A DNA stretch of 7,066 bases from Vulcanococcus sp. SFB_649D_100_25 (GCA_030833825.1 JAURGL010000088.1:1-7066); one strand, 5' to 3'. Counted from the stretch's first letter, positions 1 through 5,487 are shown. Translations and numbers: made by a program. Notes: a model not told the origin generated them from the sequence alone.

Positions 1-675
1 GCCGAGATCGCGGGGGCTCTTGCGCCAGGGGGCTTCCCGCTTGTTGACGGTTTCACCCTCCAGCTGCACCTCCACCGGCATGAAGTCGCAGTAGGTGGTG
101 ATCAGGGTGCGGATGCGGGCCGGCTCGATGTACTCGAGCTCCTCCTCCATCAGGTGCAGGATCACGTCAGTGCCGGCGTCGGCGCGCTCGGCCGCTTCAA
201 GGCTGAAGTTGGGGGAGCCATCGCAGCTCCAGCGCACCGCCTCGCTGCCATCGCGCGCAGAGCGGGTCACCAGCTCCACCTGCTTGGCCACCATGAAGCT
301 GGAGTAGAAGCCCAGGCCGAAGTGGCCGATGATCGCGTCACTCTCCTGCTTGTACTTCTCGAGGAAGTCCTCGGCACTGGAGAAGGCCACCTGGTTGATG
401 TAGCGCTTCACCTCATCGGCGCTCATGCCGATGCCGTTGTCGGAGATGGTCAGGGTCTTGGCTTCGCGGTCGATGCGGATCGAGATCCGGCCTTCGGGGT
501 CTTCGCTGCAGTCGCCGGCCATGGCTGCCATGCGGCGCTTGCTGATGGCATCGACACCGTTGCTGACCAGTTCCCGCAGGAAGACCTCATGGCCGCTGTA
601 GACGGCCTTTTTGATGATCGGGAAGATGTTCTCGGTATGGATCTGGATTTGACCCTGTTCGGCCTGCAGCACCAA
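1..675 (-). CDS. htpG: HtpG (Hsp90-family chaperone), N-terminal part
   Basis: Cytosolic ATP-dependent Hsp90 chaperone, truncated by the left window edge: about 225 codons are present, roughly the first third of a usual protein of about 630-640 residues. This is the GHKL ATPase domain. Visible motifs are RELVSNGVDAI (residues 34-44; E35 is the likely catalytic Glu, N39 the Mg/ATP Asn, D42 conserved), SDNGIGM (78-84, D79 being the expected adenine-binding Asp) and GHFGLGFYSSF (117-127, the glycine-rich ATP lid). The start is uncertain. No ATG precedes the conserved EQGQIQIHTENIF segment in this frame; TTG at 675 or GTG at 672 fits the N-terminus of cyanobacterial homologues. A GGAGGAG at about 703-709 lies too far upstream to serve either. 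The frame stays open without a stop to about position 790, so a longer form cannot be excluded. The gene is divergent from the DUF3598 gene. No CIRCE-type operator was found upstream. Confidence 0.95.
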   Translation of the reverse strand, partial: MVLQAEQGQIQIHTENIFPIIKKAVYSGHEVFLRELVSNGVDAISKRRMAAMAGDCSEDPEGRISIRIDREAKTLTISDNGIGMSADEVKRYINQVAFSSAEDFLEKYKQESDAIIGHFGLGFYSSFMVAKQVELVTRSARDGSEAVRWSCDGSPNFSLEAAERADAGTDVILHLMEEELEYIEPARIRTLITTYCDFMPVEVQLEGETVNKREAPWRKSPRDLG

Positions 676-806
676 GGTTCTGATCGCAACGCTGCACCCA
701 GACTCCTCCGACCAGGTGGTGGACGCCAAGGGGCCAGCGTGGGCAGGAAACCGACCACCGCCTTGAATTGGTAGGTTCCAGCTCAAGTCTTCGTAGGCCT
801 TCTCTG
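676..806. promoter_or_regulatory. Divergent htpG / DUF3598 intergenic region
   Basis: This 131-base spacer must hold the start signals for htpG (leftward) and the DUF3598 gene (rightward). It contains a purine-rich GGAGGAG on the minus strand and an imperfect inverted pair CTTGA (762-766) / TCAAG (784-788). I see no convincing -35/-10 pair on either strand and no CIRCE operator, so only its position supports a promoter role. Confidence 0.3.
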
Positions 807-1637
807 ATGAGCAGTCAGTGGGAGAACTTTCTGCTCAACCTTGGCGAGTGGAGAGGGACCTTCACGGGAGTCACGGCTTCGGGAGAGCTGCTGGAGAGCA
901 CCCCCTCGATCCTCAGCCTCGAAGCAGAGGATGAGGATCGCCTGGTGCGCTTCCGGCTCCGCCGTTTTGGGCCAGAAGGCTATGGGGGGCACCCCACCTC
1001 CGACATGGCGCAGGACTACCGCAGCCTCGGCCGTCAGGTGGTCTTTTTTGCCACGGGATCCTTCTGCAAAGGCACCCTGCAGGTCTCTCCCGGCAGTGAA
1101 TTCGGTGCTGAATTCGGCTTTGTCGATTGCGATCGGCGCCACCGGCTCGTGCAGTTGCACGGCAGTGATGGGGGTTTCAATCAATCCGTTTTGATTCGCG
1201 AGTTCCGCAGCGGCAGCTCTGCCGTCGAGCAGCCCGCCTGCAGCCTTGCCCAGTTGGAGGGCCACTGGATCGGTCAGGCAGCCACGATCAGTGCTGATTG
1301 GCCAGAGCCCACCCTTGACGAGGCCAGCTTGACGGCGAGCGTCCCTTCCCATGGCTCACTCCGCTTGAGCTCCGTGATCGGAGCGGATCAACAGGAGAGG
1401 ACCGTGGAGATGCAGTCGGATCGTCTTGGCCTGAGCTCGAGTGGGACTGCCACATGGCTGCAGCTGCTTCCCGATGCAGGCTTTCTGCTCAGGCCTGAGC
1501 GAGTCAGCCACCGCGAGGCGTTCCAGGTGGAAGCGGGATGGATGCCCACTCCAGATCGTTTGATCCGTCTGATCCGTCGCTACGACGCCACGGGGGCATG
1601 GCTGTCTGCAACCCAGGTTCTGGCCACCCGATCTTGA
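807..1637 (+). CDS. DUF3598 family protein (two-lobed, lipocalin-like)
   Basis: A 276-residue protein of unknown function, recognised as the cyanobacterial DUF3598 family. It reads as two related halves. The N-half opens with SSQWENFLLNLGEWRGTFTG (2-21) and ends near HRLVQLHGS...SVLIREF (112-133). The C-half opens with LAQLEGHWIGQA (148-158) and ends with RLIRLIRRYDATGAW (251-265). Each half thus starts with a Trp-containing 'G.W.G' strand and ends in an Arg-rich strand, as expected for duplicated beta-barrels. From family knowledge these barrels resemble lipocalins and the CpcS/CpeS bilin lyases; a ligand or pigment role here is only inference. ATG 807 is preferred because it gives the conserved MSSQWENFL start; a TTG 39 bases upstream would add an unconserved leader. 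No Shine-Dalgarno is apparent. No signal peptide or membrane segment is seen. It is the only plus-strand protein gene in the window, and its last 58 bases overlap the convergent zinc-ribbon gene. Confidence 0.85.
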   Translation: MSSQWENFLLNLGEWRGTFTGVTASGELLESTPSILSLEAEDEDRLVRFRLRRFGPEGYGGHPTSDMAQDYRSLGRQVVFFATGSFCKGTLQVSPGSEFGAEFGFVDCDRRHRLVQLHGSDGGFNQSVLIREFRSGSSAVEQPACSLAQLEGHWIGQAATISADWPEPTLDEASLTASVPSHGSLRLSSVIGADQQERTVEMQSDRLGLSSSGTATWLQLLPDAGFLLRPERVSHREAFQVEAGWMPTPDRLIRLIRRYDATGAWLSATQVLATRS

Positions 1638-1864
1638 GGTTGCGGCGGCCTGGGCTCCTGCGGTTTCTGGAGTGAGAGCCACACCAGAGCCACAAGGGGC
1701 GACACCAGAGCACTGACGGCCACTGCGGCAGCCAGCTGCCGCAGCTTCAACCGCTGGATCCGAACCAGGGGGTCACCGCAGTAGCCGCAGATCGGGATCC
1801 CGTGCTCTGTGGTGCGGTGAAACGCAGGCGCCGGGGCGCAGTAGGGACAGTGGAGCCGCGTCAA
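1580..1864 (-). CDS. Small zinc-ribbon protein with one membrane segment
   Basis: A 94-residue protein of unrecognised family. Two CxxC pairs, CPYC (C6, C9) and CGYC (C26, C29), 16 residues apart, form a classic four-Cys zinc ribbon at the N-terminus. A hydrophobic stretch at about 43-65 (QLAAAVAVSALVSPLVALVW) looks like a single transmembrane helix, preceded by basic residues RIQRLKLR (35-42), which suggests the zinc ribbon stays in the cytoplasm. The tail is Pro-rich (QKPQEPRPPQPQ). The start is TTG at 1864: an in-frame TGA, the stop of the preceding gene, lies 6 bases upstream, so no earlier start is possible. A GGAGG inside the end of that gene could supply the ribosome site. Its 3' end overlaps the convergent DUF3598 gene by 58 bases. 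The Cys pairs and helix are seen; function, zinc binding and topology are inferred. Confidence 0.65.
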   Translation of the reverse strand: MTRLHCPYCAPAPAFHRTTEHGIPICGYCGDPLVRIQRLKLRQLAAAVAVSALVSPLVALVWLSLQKPQEPRPPQPQDRVARTWVADSHAPVAS

Positions 1865-1870
1865 GGGCGA

Positions 1871-2134
1871 TCAGCGCCTCCAGGCGCAGAGCAGCGGTTC
1901 AGGCATCCGCAGGGTTCGCCAATCTCCACTGGCTGTGGCCACTTCAACACCCACAGCCTGTTCGCTTGGGTTGCCAGCGGTGTGCTCCAGCCAGGCAATC
2001 GCATCCTCGAGCGCGGCCTCAACGCTGGGATAGAGGCTGTCGAGTTGGCGATGGGGCTCCCCGAGCCCATCAATCAAGCGGTAGAGACGCTGCCGCAGGG
2101 CCTGAGGTTGTTGATGCAGCTCCGCCCAATTCAT
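1871..2134 (-). CDS. Hypothetical 87-aa protein
   Basis: An 87-residue soluble protein that I do not recognise. The N-terminal two thirds looks helical: MNWAELHQQPQALRQRLYRL followed by an acidic/hydrophobic helix EAALEDAIAWLEHTA (about 39-53). The last third, VGVEVATASGDWRTLRMPEP, could be a short beta hairpin. There are no Cys motifs, signal peptide or membrane segment. The ATG at 2134 is preceded by AGGGG three bases away, a weak ribosome site. It starts 68 bases after the SH3-like gene and stops 6 bases before the zinc-ribbon gene, which lies in the same reading frame. Support comes from its position in the minus-strand series, the ATG start and a composition like its neighbours. The opposite strand is also open here, so the call is moderate. 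Confidence 0.55.
   Translation of the reverse strand: MNWAELHQQPQALRQRLYRLIDGLGEPHRQLDSLYPSVEAALEDAIAWLEHTAGNPSEQAVGVEVATASGDWRTLRMPEPLLCAWRR
1877..1881 (-). promoter_or_regulatory. Ribosome binding site inside the upstream gene
   Basis: On the minus strand GGAGG lies in the last sense codons (TGG AGG CGC TGA) of the 87-aa gene, 12 bases before the TTG start of the zinc-ribbon gene. It supports the TTG start and suggests translational coupling, though the spacing is longer than ideal. Confidence 0.45.
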
Positions 2135-2202
2135 CTGCCCCTGCTCGTCAGACGTTCATCTTGAGCGGTTCAGGCGCCCGAGAGGGCTCCACTCCAACTC
2201 TT

Positions 2203-2385
2203 TTAAGCAACAGATTCGAGGTCTTGGAGCTGCAGTGTGGTGACGGAAAGCGTGGGGACGTGCTCCGTGCCGATGGGCCAGGGTCTGACCCAGGCATAGC
2301 CCCTGTCCTGGTCAAGGTTGACCAGTTGAAACACGCAGCCAGGTTGCTCGTCGAGGCCCACCAGTGCGCCAGGTTCGAGGCCCAT
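2203..2385 (-). CDS. Small SH3-like hypothetical protein
   Basis: A 60-residue protein rich in short beta-like strands: GALVGLDEQPG, VFQLVNLD, GYAWVRPW and TLSVTTLQLQDLE. The alternation of hydrophobic residues, the small turns and the 'AWVRPW' strand suggest a small SH3-like barrel, as in several tiny cyanobacterial proteins. This is a fold guess from pattern only, and no function is assigned. ATG 2385 is the only reasonable start because an in-frame stop lies 15 bases further upstream; its Shine-Dalgarno is weak (CGGA). It follows the 4Fe-4S-type ferredoxin gene after 90 bases that contain a 7-bp inverted repeat, so it may be co-transcribed or have its own signals. Stop codon TAA. Confidence 0.6.
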   Translation of the reverse strand: MGLEPGALVGLDEQPGCVFQLVNLDQDRGYAWVRPWPIGTEHVPTLSVTTLQLQDLESVA

Positions 2386-2424
2386 CGATCCGAGGAAGCT
2401 TCAACCCACTCAACACCCCCGCGC

Positions 2425-2476
2425 AGCCCAAATCAGCAGAAATGCTTAAGCCCTGATACGGTCAGCCGGTTGGGCT
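2425..2476. repeat. Nested inverted repeat after the ferredoxin gene
   Basis: A perfect 7-bp inverted pair, AGCCCAA (2425-2431) and TTGGGCT (2470-2476), encloses a second pair, ATCAG (2432-2436) and CTGAT (2453-2457), and a palindrome GCTTAAGC (2444-2451). On the minus strand it begins at the ferredoxin stop codon. There is no T-run after it, so it is not an ordinary intrinsic terminator. It could be an RNA structure protecting or attenuating the transcript, or chance. Confidence 0.35.
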
Positions 2477-2700
2477 CAGGCGGCTCGCTGGAGTTCAGGC
2501 TTTTCCTCGGGGACGATGGCCCCTTCAATTGGGCAGACCTGCATGCAGATCCCGCAGTCAATGCAGGTGTCGAAATCGATCCAGTAGAAGCCCGTCCCTT
2601 TGGCATTGGCGCCACTGCCGGGATTGATGCAGGCCACCGGGCAGGCGTCGACGCAATCTGCGATGCCCTCACAGACGTCCGTGAGGATGGTGTGCGCCAT
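2476..2700 (-). CDS. Bacterial-type 4Fe-4S ferredoxin (two-cluster Cys pattern)
   Basis: A 74-residue soluble electron carrier with eight Cys in two groups: C10-x5-C16-x3-C20-P-x2-C24 (in DVCEGIADCVDACPVAC) and C46-x2-C49-x2-C52-x3-C56-P (CIDCGICMQVCP). The second group is a standard 4Fe-4S motif. The first is irregular, as in 7Fe/8Fe ferredoxins where one cluster can be 3Fe-4S, so the exact cluster content is not certain. Between them is FYWIDFDTC, typical of the cyanobacterial version. From memory it resembles Synechocystis ferredoxin 7 (Sll0662), linked to photooxidative stress; that assignment is tentative. It is not PsaC, whose Cys spacing and sequence differ. ATG 2700 is clear, 36 bases after the hisZ stop, with GGTCGGTCGGTC immediately before it instead of a usual ribosome site. 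It is probably co-transcribed with hisZ and the genes upstream. Confidence 0.88.
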   Translation of the reverse strand: MAHTILTDVCEGIADCVDACPVACINPGSGANAKGTGFYWIDFDTCIDCGICMQVCPIEGAIVPEEKPELQRAA

Positions 2701-2736
2701 GACCGACCGACCGGGAATCGGGCCAGATCCTAGGGA

Positions 2737-3912
2737 TCAATCCAGCCAGCGCGTTGCCTGGCAGCCACGCCATTCCGCTTCCCGTTCGGCATCGGCCTGC
2801 GATGGGCAGGGGCCATGGAGCAGTTCGGCCGGAGTCCCGCCCAGGTGAAGGGATTCCAGGAGCTCCAACGCCGCAGGCAGCTCGGTGATGCTGCGGTAGC
2901 TGACCAGGGTGCAGGCAGGACGCATCGGGGCGGTTCGATCGGTGCCCAGCAGTCCGCGGATGGCCTCCACATCGAAGCTGAAGCCAAGGCCCGAGCCAGT
3001 GCCGCCAAAGCGTTGCACCAGGGCGTCGTAGCGACCACCGCTGGCGATTTCGAGCGGCGCCTCAGGTCCCTGGCAAACCAGTTTCAGGACCAGGCCGTCA
3101 TAGAGGTCGTAGTGGGGCTGGAAGGTTGGATCGAGCTGGATCACCACATCCTGCTGCTGGGCAACCGGTGCCACCACCTTCAGGGTCTCCGCCAGGCTGT
3201 CGAGGTGGCGGGATGGTCCCAGCAGTTGCTCCAACTGATAGAGGACCGGTTCAGGCTGACCGCGGAGGCGCATCAGCTGCTCCAGGCTCTGGCGTTGGTG
3301 AGCAGGCAGGTCGAGCTGCTTCAGGGCCAGGGGGTCGTAGCTGATCAGGGCCTTCCGCACGGAAGTGCGCTGTTGGCTGGGGACCTGATCCAGCAGCGAG
3401 CTCAGCACCCCGTGGTGACCCAGCAACAGTCGCGGTTGCTCTGCCCTGCCGACCTTGAGCTGCCTGAGGCAGGCCAAGAGCAGACGCAACAGTTCGGCAT
3501 CAGCCGCACTGCCAGCCTCCGCATCGCTGCCGAGCAATTCCACGCCGCTTTGCAGGTGCTCCTCCAGGCGGTGTTGACCCGTATCGCTCTGACCGCTGCG
3601 GAAGACCAGACCACTGCTCCACAAACGCAGGGGCCGAGGTCTCTCAGCCATCCGGGTGCCGGCCGCTCTGGCGATCGAGGCGGTCATCTCCGGCCGCAGG
3701 CCTAGGGGCTCATCGGCGGCCAGTCGAACCACGTCATGGTCCTTGATCCCCCCGCCGGCCTCGAGGGTTTCCAGGCGTTCCACGCTGGGGGGAGCCACCT
3801 CGGCATAGCCCCAGAGCCTGTAAACCAGTCCAAGCTGATCGCACAACCAGCGATTGCCGTCCACCTCCCTGGGGTTCAGATCCCTGGTGCCGGCAGCCGG
3901 TTGCAGAGCCAT
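2737..3912 (-). CDS. hisZ: HisZ, ATP phosphoribosyltransferase regulatory subunit
   Basis: A 391-residue histidyl-tRNA-synthetase paralogue. In the family HisZ pairs with short-form HisG (ATP phosphoribosyltransferase), the first step of histidine biosynthesis, and relays feedback inhibition; hisG is not in this window. The class II core is visible: GTRDLNP (8-14), LGLRPEMTASIARAAG (70-85), a motif-2-like segment LRLWSSGLVFR...EEHLQSGVELLG (95-128), SGGRYDAL (291-298) and a motif-3-like GTGSGLGFSFDVEAI (304-318). Two points argue against a working HisRS. The synthetase histidine-binding signature (RGLDYYTG) is replaced by PHYDLYDGLVLK (266-277), and the motif-3 Arg position is absent (FDVEAI). 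The HisRS anticodon-binding domain is missing and replaced by a short C-terminal tail. ATG 3912 gives the family-typical N-terminus; the open frame continues upstream into the IMPase gene without conservation. It lies 28 bases after that gene. Confidence 0.92.
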   Translation of the reverse strand: MALQPAAGTRDLNPREVDGNRWLCDQLGLVYRLWGYAEVAPPSVERLETLEAGGGIKDHDVVRLAADEPLGLRPEMTASIARAAGTRMAERPRPLRLWSSGLVFRSGQSDTGQHRLEEHLQSGVELLGSDAEAGSAADAELLRLLLACLRQLKVGRAEQPRLLLGHHGVLSSLLDQVPSQQRTSVRKALISYDPLALKQLDLPAHQRQSLEQLMRLRGQPEPVLYQLEQLLGPSRHLDSLAETLKVVAPVAQQQDVVIQLDPTFQPHYDLYDGLVLKLVCQGPEAPLEIASGGRYDALVQRFGGTGSGLGFSFDVEAIRGLLGTDRTAPMRPACTLVSYRSITELPAALELLESLHLGGTPAELLHGPCPSQADAEREAEWRGCQATRWLD

Positions 3913-3940
3913 GGGAGAGCCAGCTCGTAGTGCGCCGATC

Positions 3941-4855
3941 CTATGGAGCAGACCCTCCAGCTCCTTGATCCAGCTCCGGGGCGCCAAAGCTGGCCCCAGG
4001 GAGTGGACCGCAGGCAGCGAGGCCCGCAATCAGTGGGTCCCGCAAACCAGGCGTGCAGGCAATCAGTCGCCCCTCCGAGAGTTGGGCTTCCGAGCCGTCG
4101 TAGGCACAGACCACCCCTCCAGCCTGCTCCACGAGGACCACTCCGGCAGCGAGATCCCAGGGGGATAGGCCGCGTTCCCAGTAGCCATCGAGCACCCCTG
4201 AAGCCACAAAGGCCAAATCGACTGCGGCGGCCCCGCCGCGCCTGACCCCATGGGTTCGGTGGGTGAAATAGGCGAATTCGGCGTAGTTGTTGTCCAATCG
4301 GGTGTGGCGGTCGTAGGCAAAGCCAGTCACCAACAGGGACTGGGCCAGGTCATCACAGCCGCTGACCCGCAATGCCTGGTCGTTGCACCAGGCGCCAAGC
4401 CCCGGGGCTGCCCAGTAGAGCTGTTGCAGCGCAGGGACCGCCAGGGCGCCCAGCAAGGGGAGTCCCCGCCAGGTCAGACCGATTGAGGTCCCATAGAAGG
4501 GATATCCATGGGCATAGTTCGTCGTTCCATCCAGCGGATCAACACACCACTGCAGGCCAGTTCCCCCCTTCTGTTGTTGTCCGCTCTCCTCGGCCAGGAC
4601 ATCCACATCAGGCGTGTGTTGGCTCAGCACCTGGAGAACGGCATGCTCCGCCGCCAGGTCCGCCTCGGTGACGAGATCACCAGCACGACCCTTCTCACGG
4701 ACCCGCTCCAGGTGCCCAAACAGGCTCCTCAACTCCTGTGCTCCGGCTTCCGCTGCGGCTCGCGCCACAGCGCTGAGTTCCTTCAGCGCGTCCTGGCTCA
4801 GGCCCGATCGACGCCAGGCTTCATCAGACAGTGCGGAGGGCTGTGCTGAGCTCAT
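3941..4855 (-). CDS. Inositol monophosphatase family protein
   Basis: A 304-residue Mg-dependent phosphatase of the IMPase/SuhB fold. The catalytic set is complete: GDLVTEAD (59-66), LAEES with metal ligand E89 (87-91), WCVDPLDGTTNYAHG (103-117) with metal ligands D106 and D109 and the nucleophile-positioning Thr, and SPWDLAAG (231-238) with D234. The DGTTNYAHG form matches classical IMPase and plant IMPL1-like enzymes. The histidinol-phosphatase (HisN/IMPL2) branch usually has DGTKSF there. The substrate could be inositol-1-phosphate, galactose-1-phosphate or a related sugar phosphate; the hisZ gene 28 bases downstream keeps histidinol phosphate as a weaker possibility. The start ATG overlaps the stop of the preceding ferredoxin gene as ATGA (4852-4855), so translation is probably coupled. 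No signal peptide is seen, so it is cytosolic. The roughly 20-residue N-terminal lead and the Gly/Ala-rich C-terminal tail are beyond the core fold. Confidence 0.92.
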   Translation of the reverse strand: MSSAQPSALSDEAWRRSGLSQDALKELSAVARAAAEAGAQELRSLFGHLERVREKGRAGDLVTEADLAAEHAVLQVLSQHTPDVDVLAEESGQQQKGGTGLQWCVDPLDGTTNYAHGYPFYGTSIGLTWRGLPLLGALAVPALQQLYWAAPGLGAWCNDQALRVSGCDDLAQSLLVTGFAYDRHTRLDNNYAEFAYFTHRTHGVRRGGAAAVDLAFVASGVLDGYWERGLSPWDLAAGVVLVEQAGGVVCAYDGSEAQLSEGRLIACTPGLRDPLIAGLAACGPLPGASFGAPELDQGAGGSAP

Positions 4856-5217
4856 TCCTCATCAAGGGGAAGACCGGCCCGCACCTTGCCACGGCCGAAG
4901 TGCCGTCCGAATTGCAGGTCGTACACCTCGTCTTCATCCTGGGTCTCCACTTCGAGGGGGCCCAGGGCACGGGCCACACACAGCAGGCCATACCCCTGCT
5001 TGCGGATGTCCTTGGAGAGGCCCAGGGCTTCCCGTTGGTCGATCTCACCGTGCAGCACTCGCACGGCGCAGGCCGTGCAGCAGCCATTGCGGCAGCTGAA
5101 GGGCAGGGGCTCTCCCTGCTCCTCAAAGCTGCGAAGGATGTATTCCCCCTCGGGCACGTTCAGCTGAATCGTGCGGTTTTCTTGCCGCCAGTGAACCGTG
5201 ATCGGGTGGCTGGGCAT
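4852..5217 (-). CDS. Plant-type [2Fe-2S] ferredoxin, FdC2-like
   Basis: A 121-residue soluble [2Fe-2S] electron carrier. The ligands C42, C47, C50 and C80 keep the plant-type C-x4-C-x2-C-x29-C spacing. An additional Cys (C46) gives RNGCCTAC where PetF has RAGACSTC. The chain continues about 35 residues past the usual end region, with DLEV-like PLEVETQDEDEVYDLQFGR (87-105) and a basic/acidic tail. The CC motif plus ETQDEDEVY..LQFGR is, as I recall it, the hallmark of plant FdC2 and its cyanobacterial relatives, so this is probably not the main photosynthetic PetF. The electron partners are unknown. ATG 5217 is chosen; a TTG five codons upstream (5232) is possible, and neither has a clear Shine-Dalgarno. 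It is the first gene of the leftward series, overlaps the IMPase start by 4 bases, and faces away from tRNA-Ser across 118 bases. Confidence 0.87.
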   Translation of the reverse strand: MPSHPITVHWRQENRTIQLNVPEGEYILRSFEEQGEPLPFSCRNGCCTACAVRVLHGEIDQREALGLSKDIRKQGYGLLCVARALGPLEVETQDEDEVYDLQFGRHFGRGKVRAGLPLDEE

Positions 5218-5258
5218 CGGGCGGGAATCCAACGGGGGACGGGTGACTGCTACATTCT

Positions 5259-5271
5259 CGGGGTTGCCCCG
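5259..5271. other. Short perfect hairpin in the ferredoxin / tRNA-Ser spacer
   Basis: CGGGG-TTG-CCCCG, a 5-bp GC stem with a 3-base loop, about 42 bases upstream of the ferredoxin ATG. It has no T-run on either strand, so it is not a terminator. It may be 5' leader structure or chance. Confidence 0.25.
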
Positions 5272-5335
5272 CGCAGCCGCGACATCTCTTGGTGGCTTCC
5301 TGCTGTCAGGTTTGTCGTTGCGAAAAGCCCCTCGC

Positions 5336-5422
5336 GGAGAGGTGGCCGAGTGGTCGAAGGCGCAGCACTGGAAATGCTGTATAGGGGCAACTCTATCGAG
5401 GGTTCGAATCCCTCCCTCTCCG
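5336..5422 (+). tRNA. trnS-GGA: tRNA-Ser (anticodon GGA)
   Basis: An 87-base tRNA with all arms visible. The acceptor stem is GGAGAGG (5336-5342) paired with CCTCTCC (5415-5421), with discriminator G (5422). The anticodon stem CAGCA/TGCTG (5363-5367, 5375-5379) encloses loop CTGGAAA with anticodon GGA at 5370-5372. A long variable arm (about 5380-5397, ATAG paired with CTAT) marks a class II serine tRNA. The T arm is GAGGG-TTCGAAT-CCCTC (5398-5414). It reads UCC and UCU serine codons. CCA is not encoded, so it must be added by nucleotidyltransferase. It is transcribed alone on the plus strand and ends at the terminator 41 bases downstream. Confidence 0.97.
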
Positions 5423-5463
5423 TTATCAAGGTCAACGAACCTGATTTTCAGATTCCAAAGACC

Positions 5464-5487
5464 AACCGCCCAACGGGCGGTTTTTTT
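5464..5487 (+). terminator. Intrinsic terminator after tRNA-Ser
   Basis: An 8-bp GC-rich stem AACCGCCC / GGGCGGTT with loop AAC, running directly into seven T (5481-5487). It is an excellent rho-independent terminator for the rightward tRNA transcript. Because it lies 40 bases beyond the pstB stop on the other strand, where the stem is followed only by TGGTCTTTGG, it may also weakly end the leftward pst transcript. Confidence 0.88.

Noticed and set aside
154..774. A 206-codon open frame on the plus strand opposite htpG
   Set aside because: The minus strand carries unmistakable Hsp90 motifs across the same bases, and the plus-strand translation shows no family features.
1096..1120. A near-tandem repeat with two GAATTCGG copies 12 bases apart
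   Set aside because: It encodes EFGAEFGF inside DUF3598 in a beta-strand region and is explained by protein sequence; only two copies.
2701..2712. GACC repeated three times just upstream of the 4Fe-4S-type ferredoxin start
   Set aside because: Three copies of a 4-mer in GC-rich spacer are too short to call a functional repeat.
1966..2733. A 255-codon plus-strand frame spanning several small minus-strand genes
   Set aside because: It crosses two intergenic gaps and the whole ferredoxin gene antisense; its translation is Arg/Pro/Gly-rich without motifs.
2815..3705. A 296-codon open frame on the plus strand opposite hisZ
   Set aside because: It is a shadow frame in GC-rich DNA: the opposite strand encodes a clearly recognisable HisZ, and this translation is low-complexity Gln/Ala/Arg-rich with no known motif.
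5248..5256. TGCTACATT, a possible extended -10 promoter for tRNA-Ser
   Set aside because: It matches only 4 of 6 positions of the -10 consensus, has no -35 partner, and would leave a 70-base leader before the tRNA.
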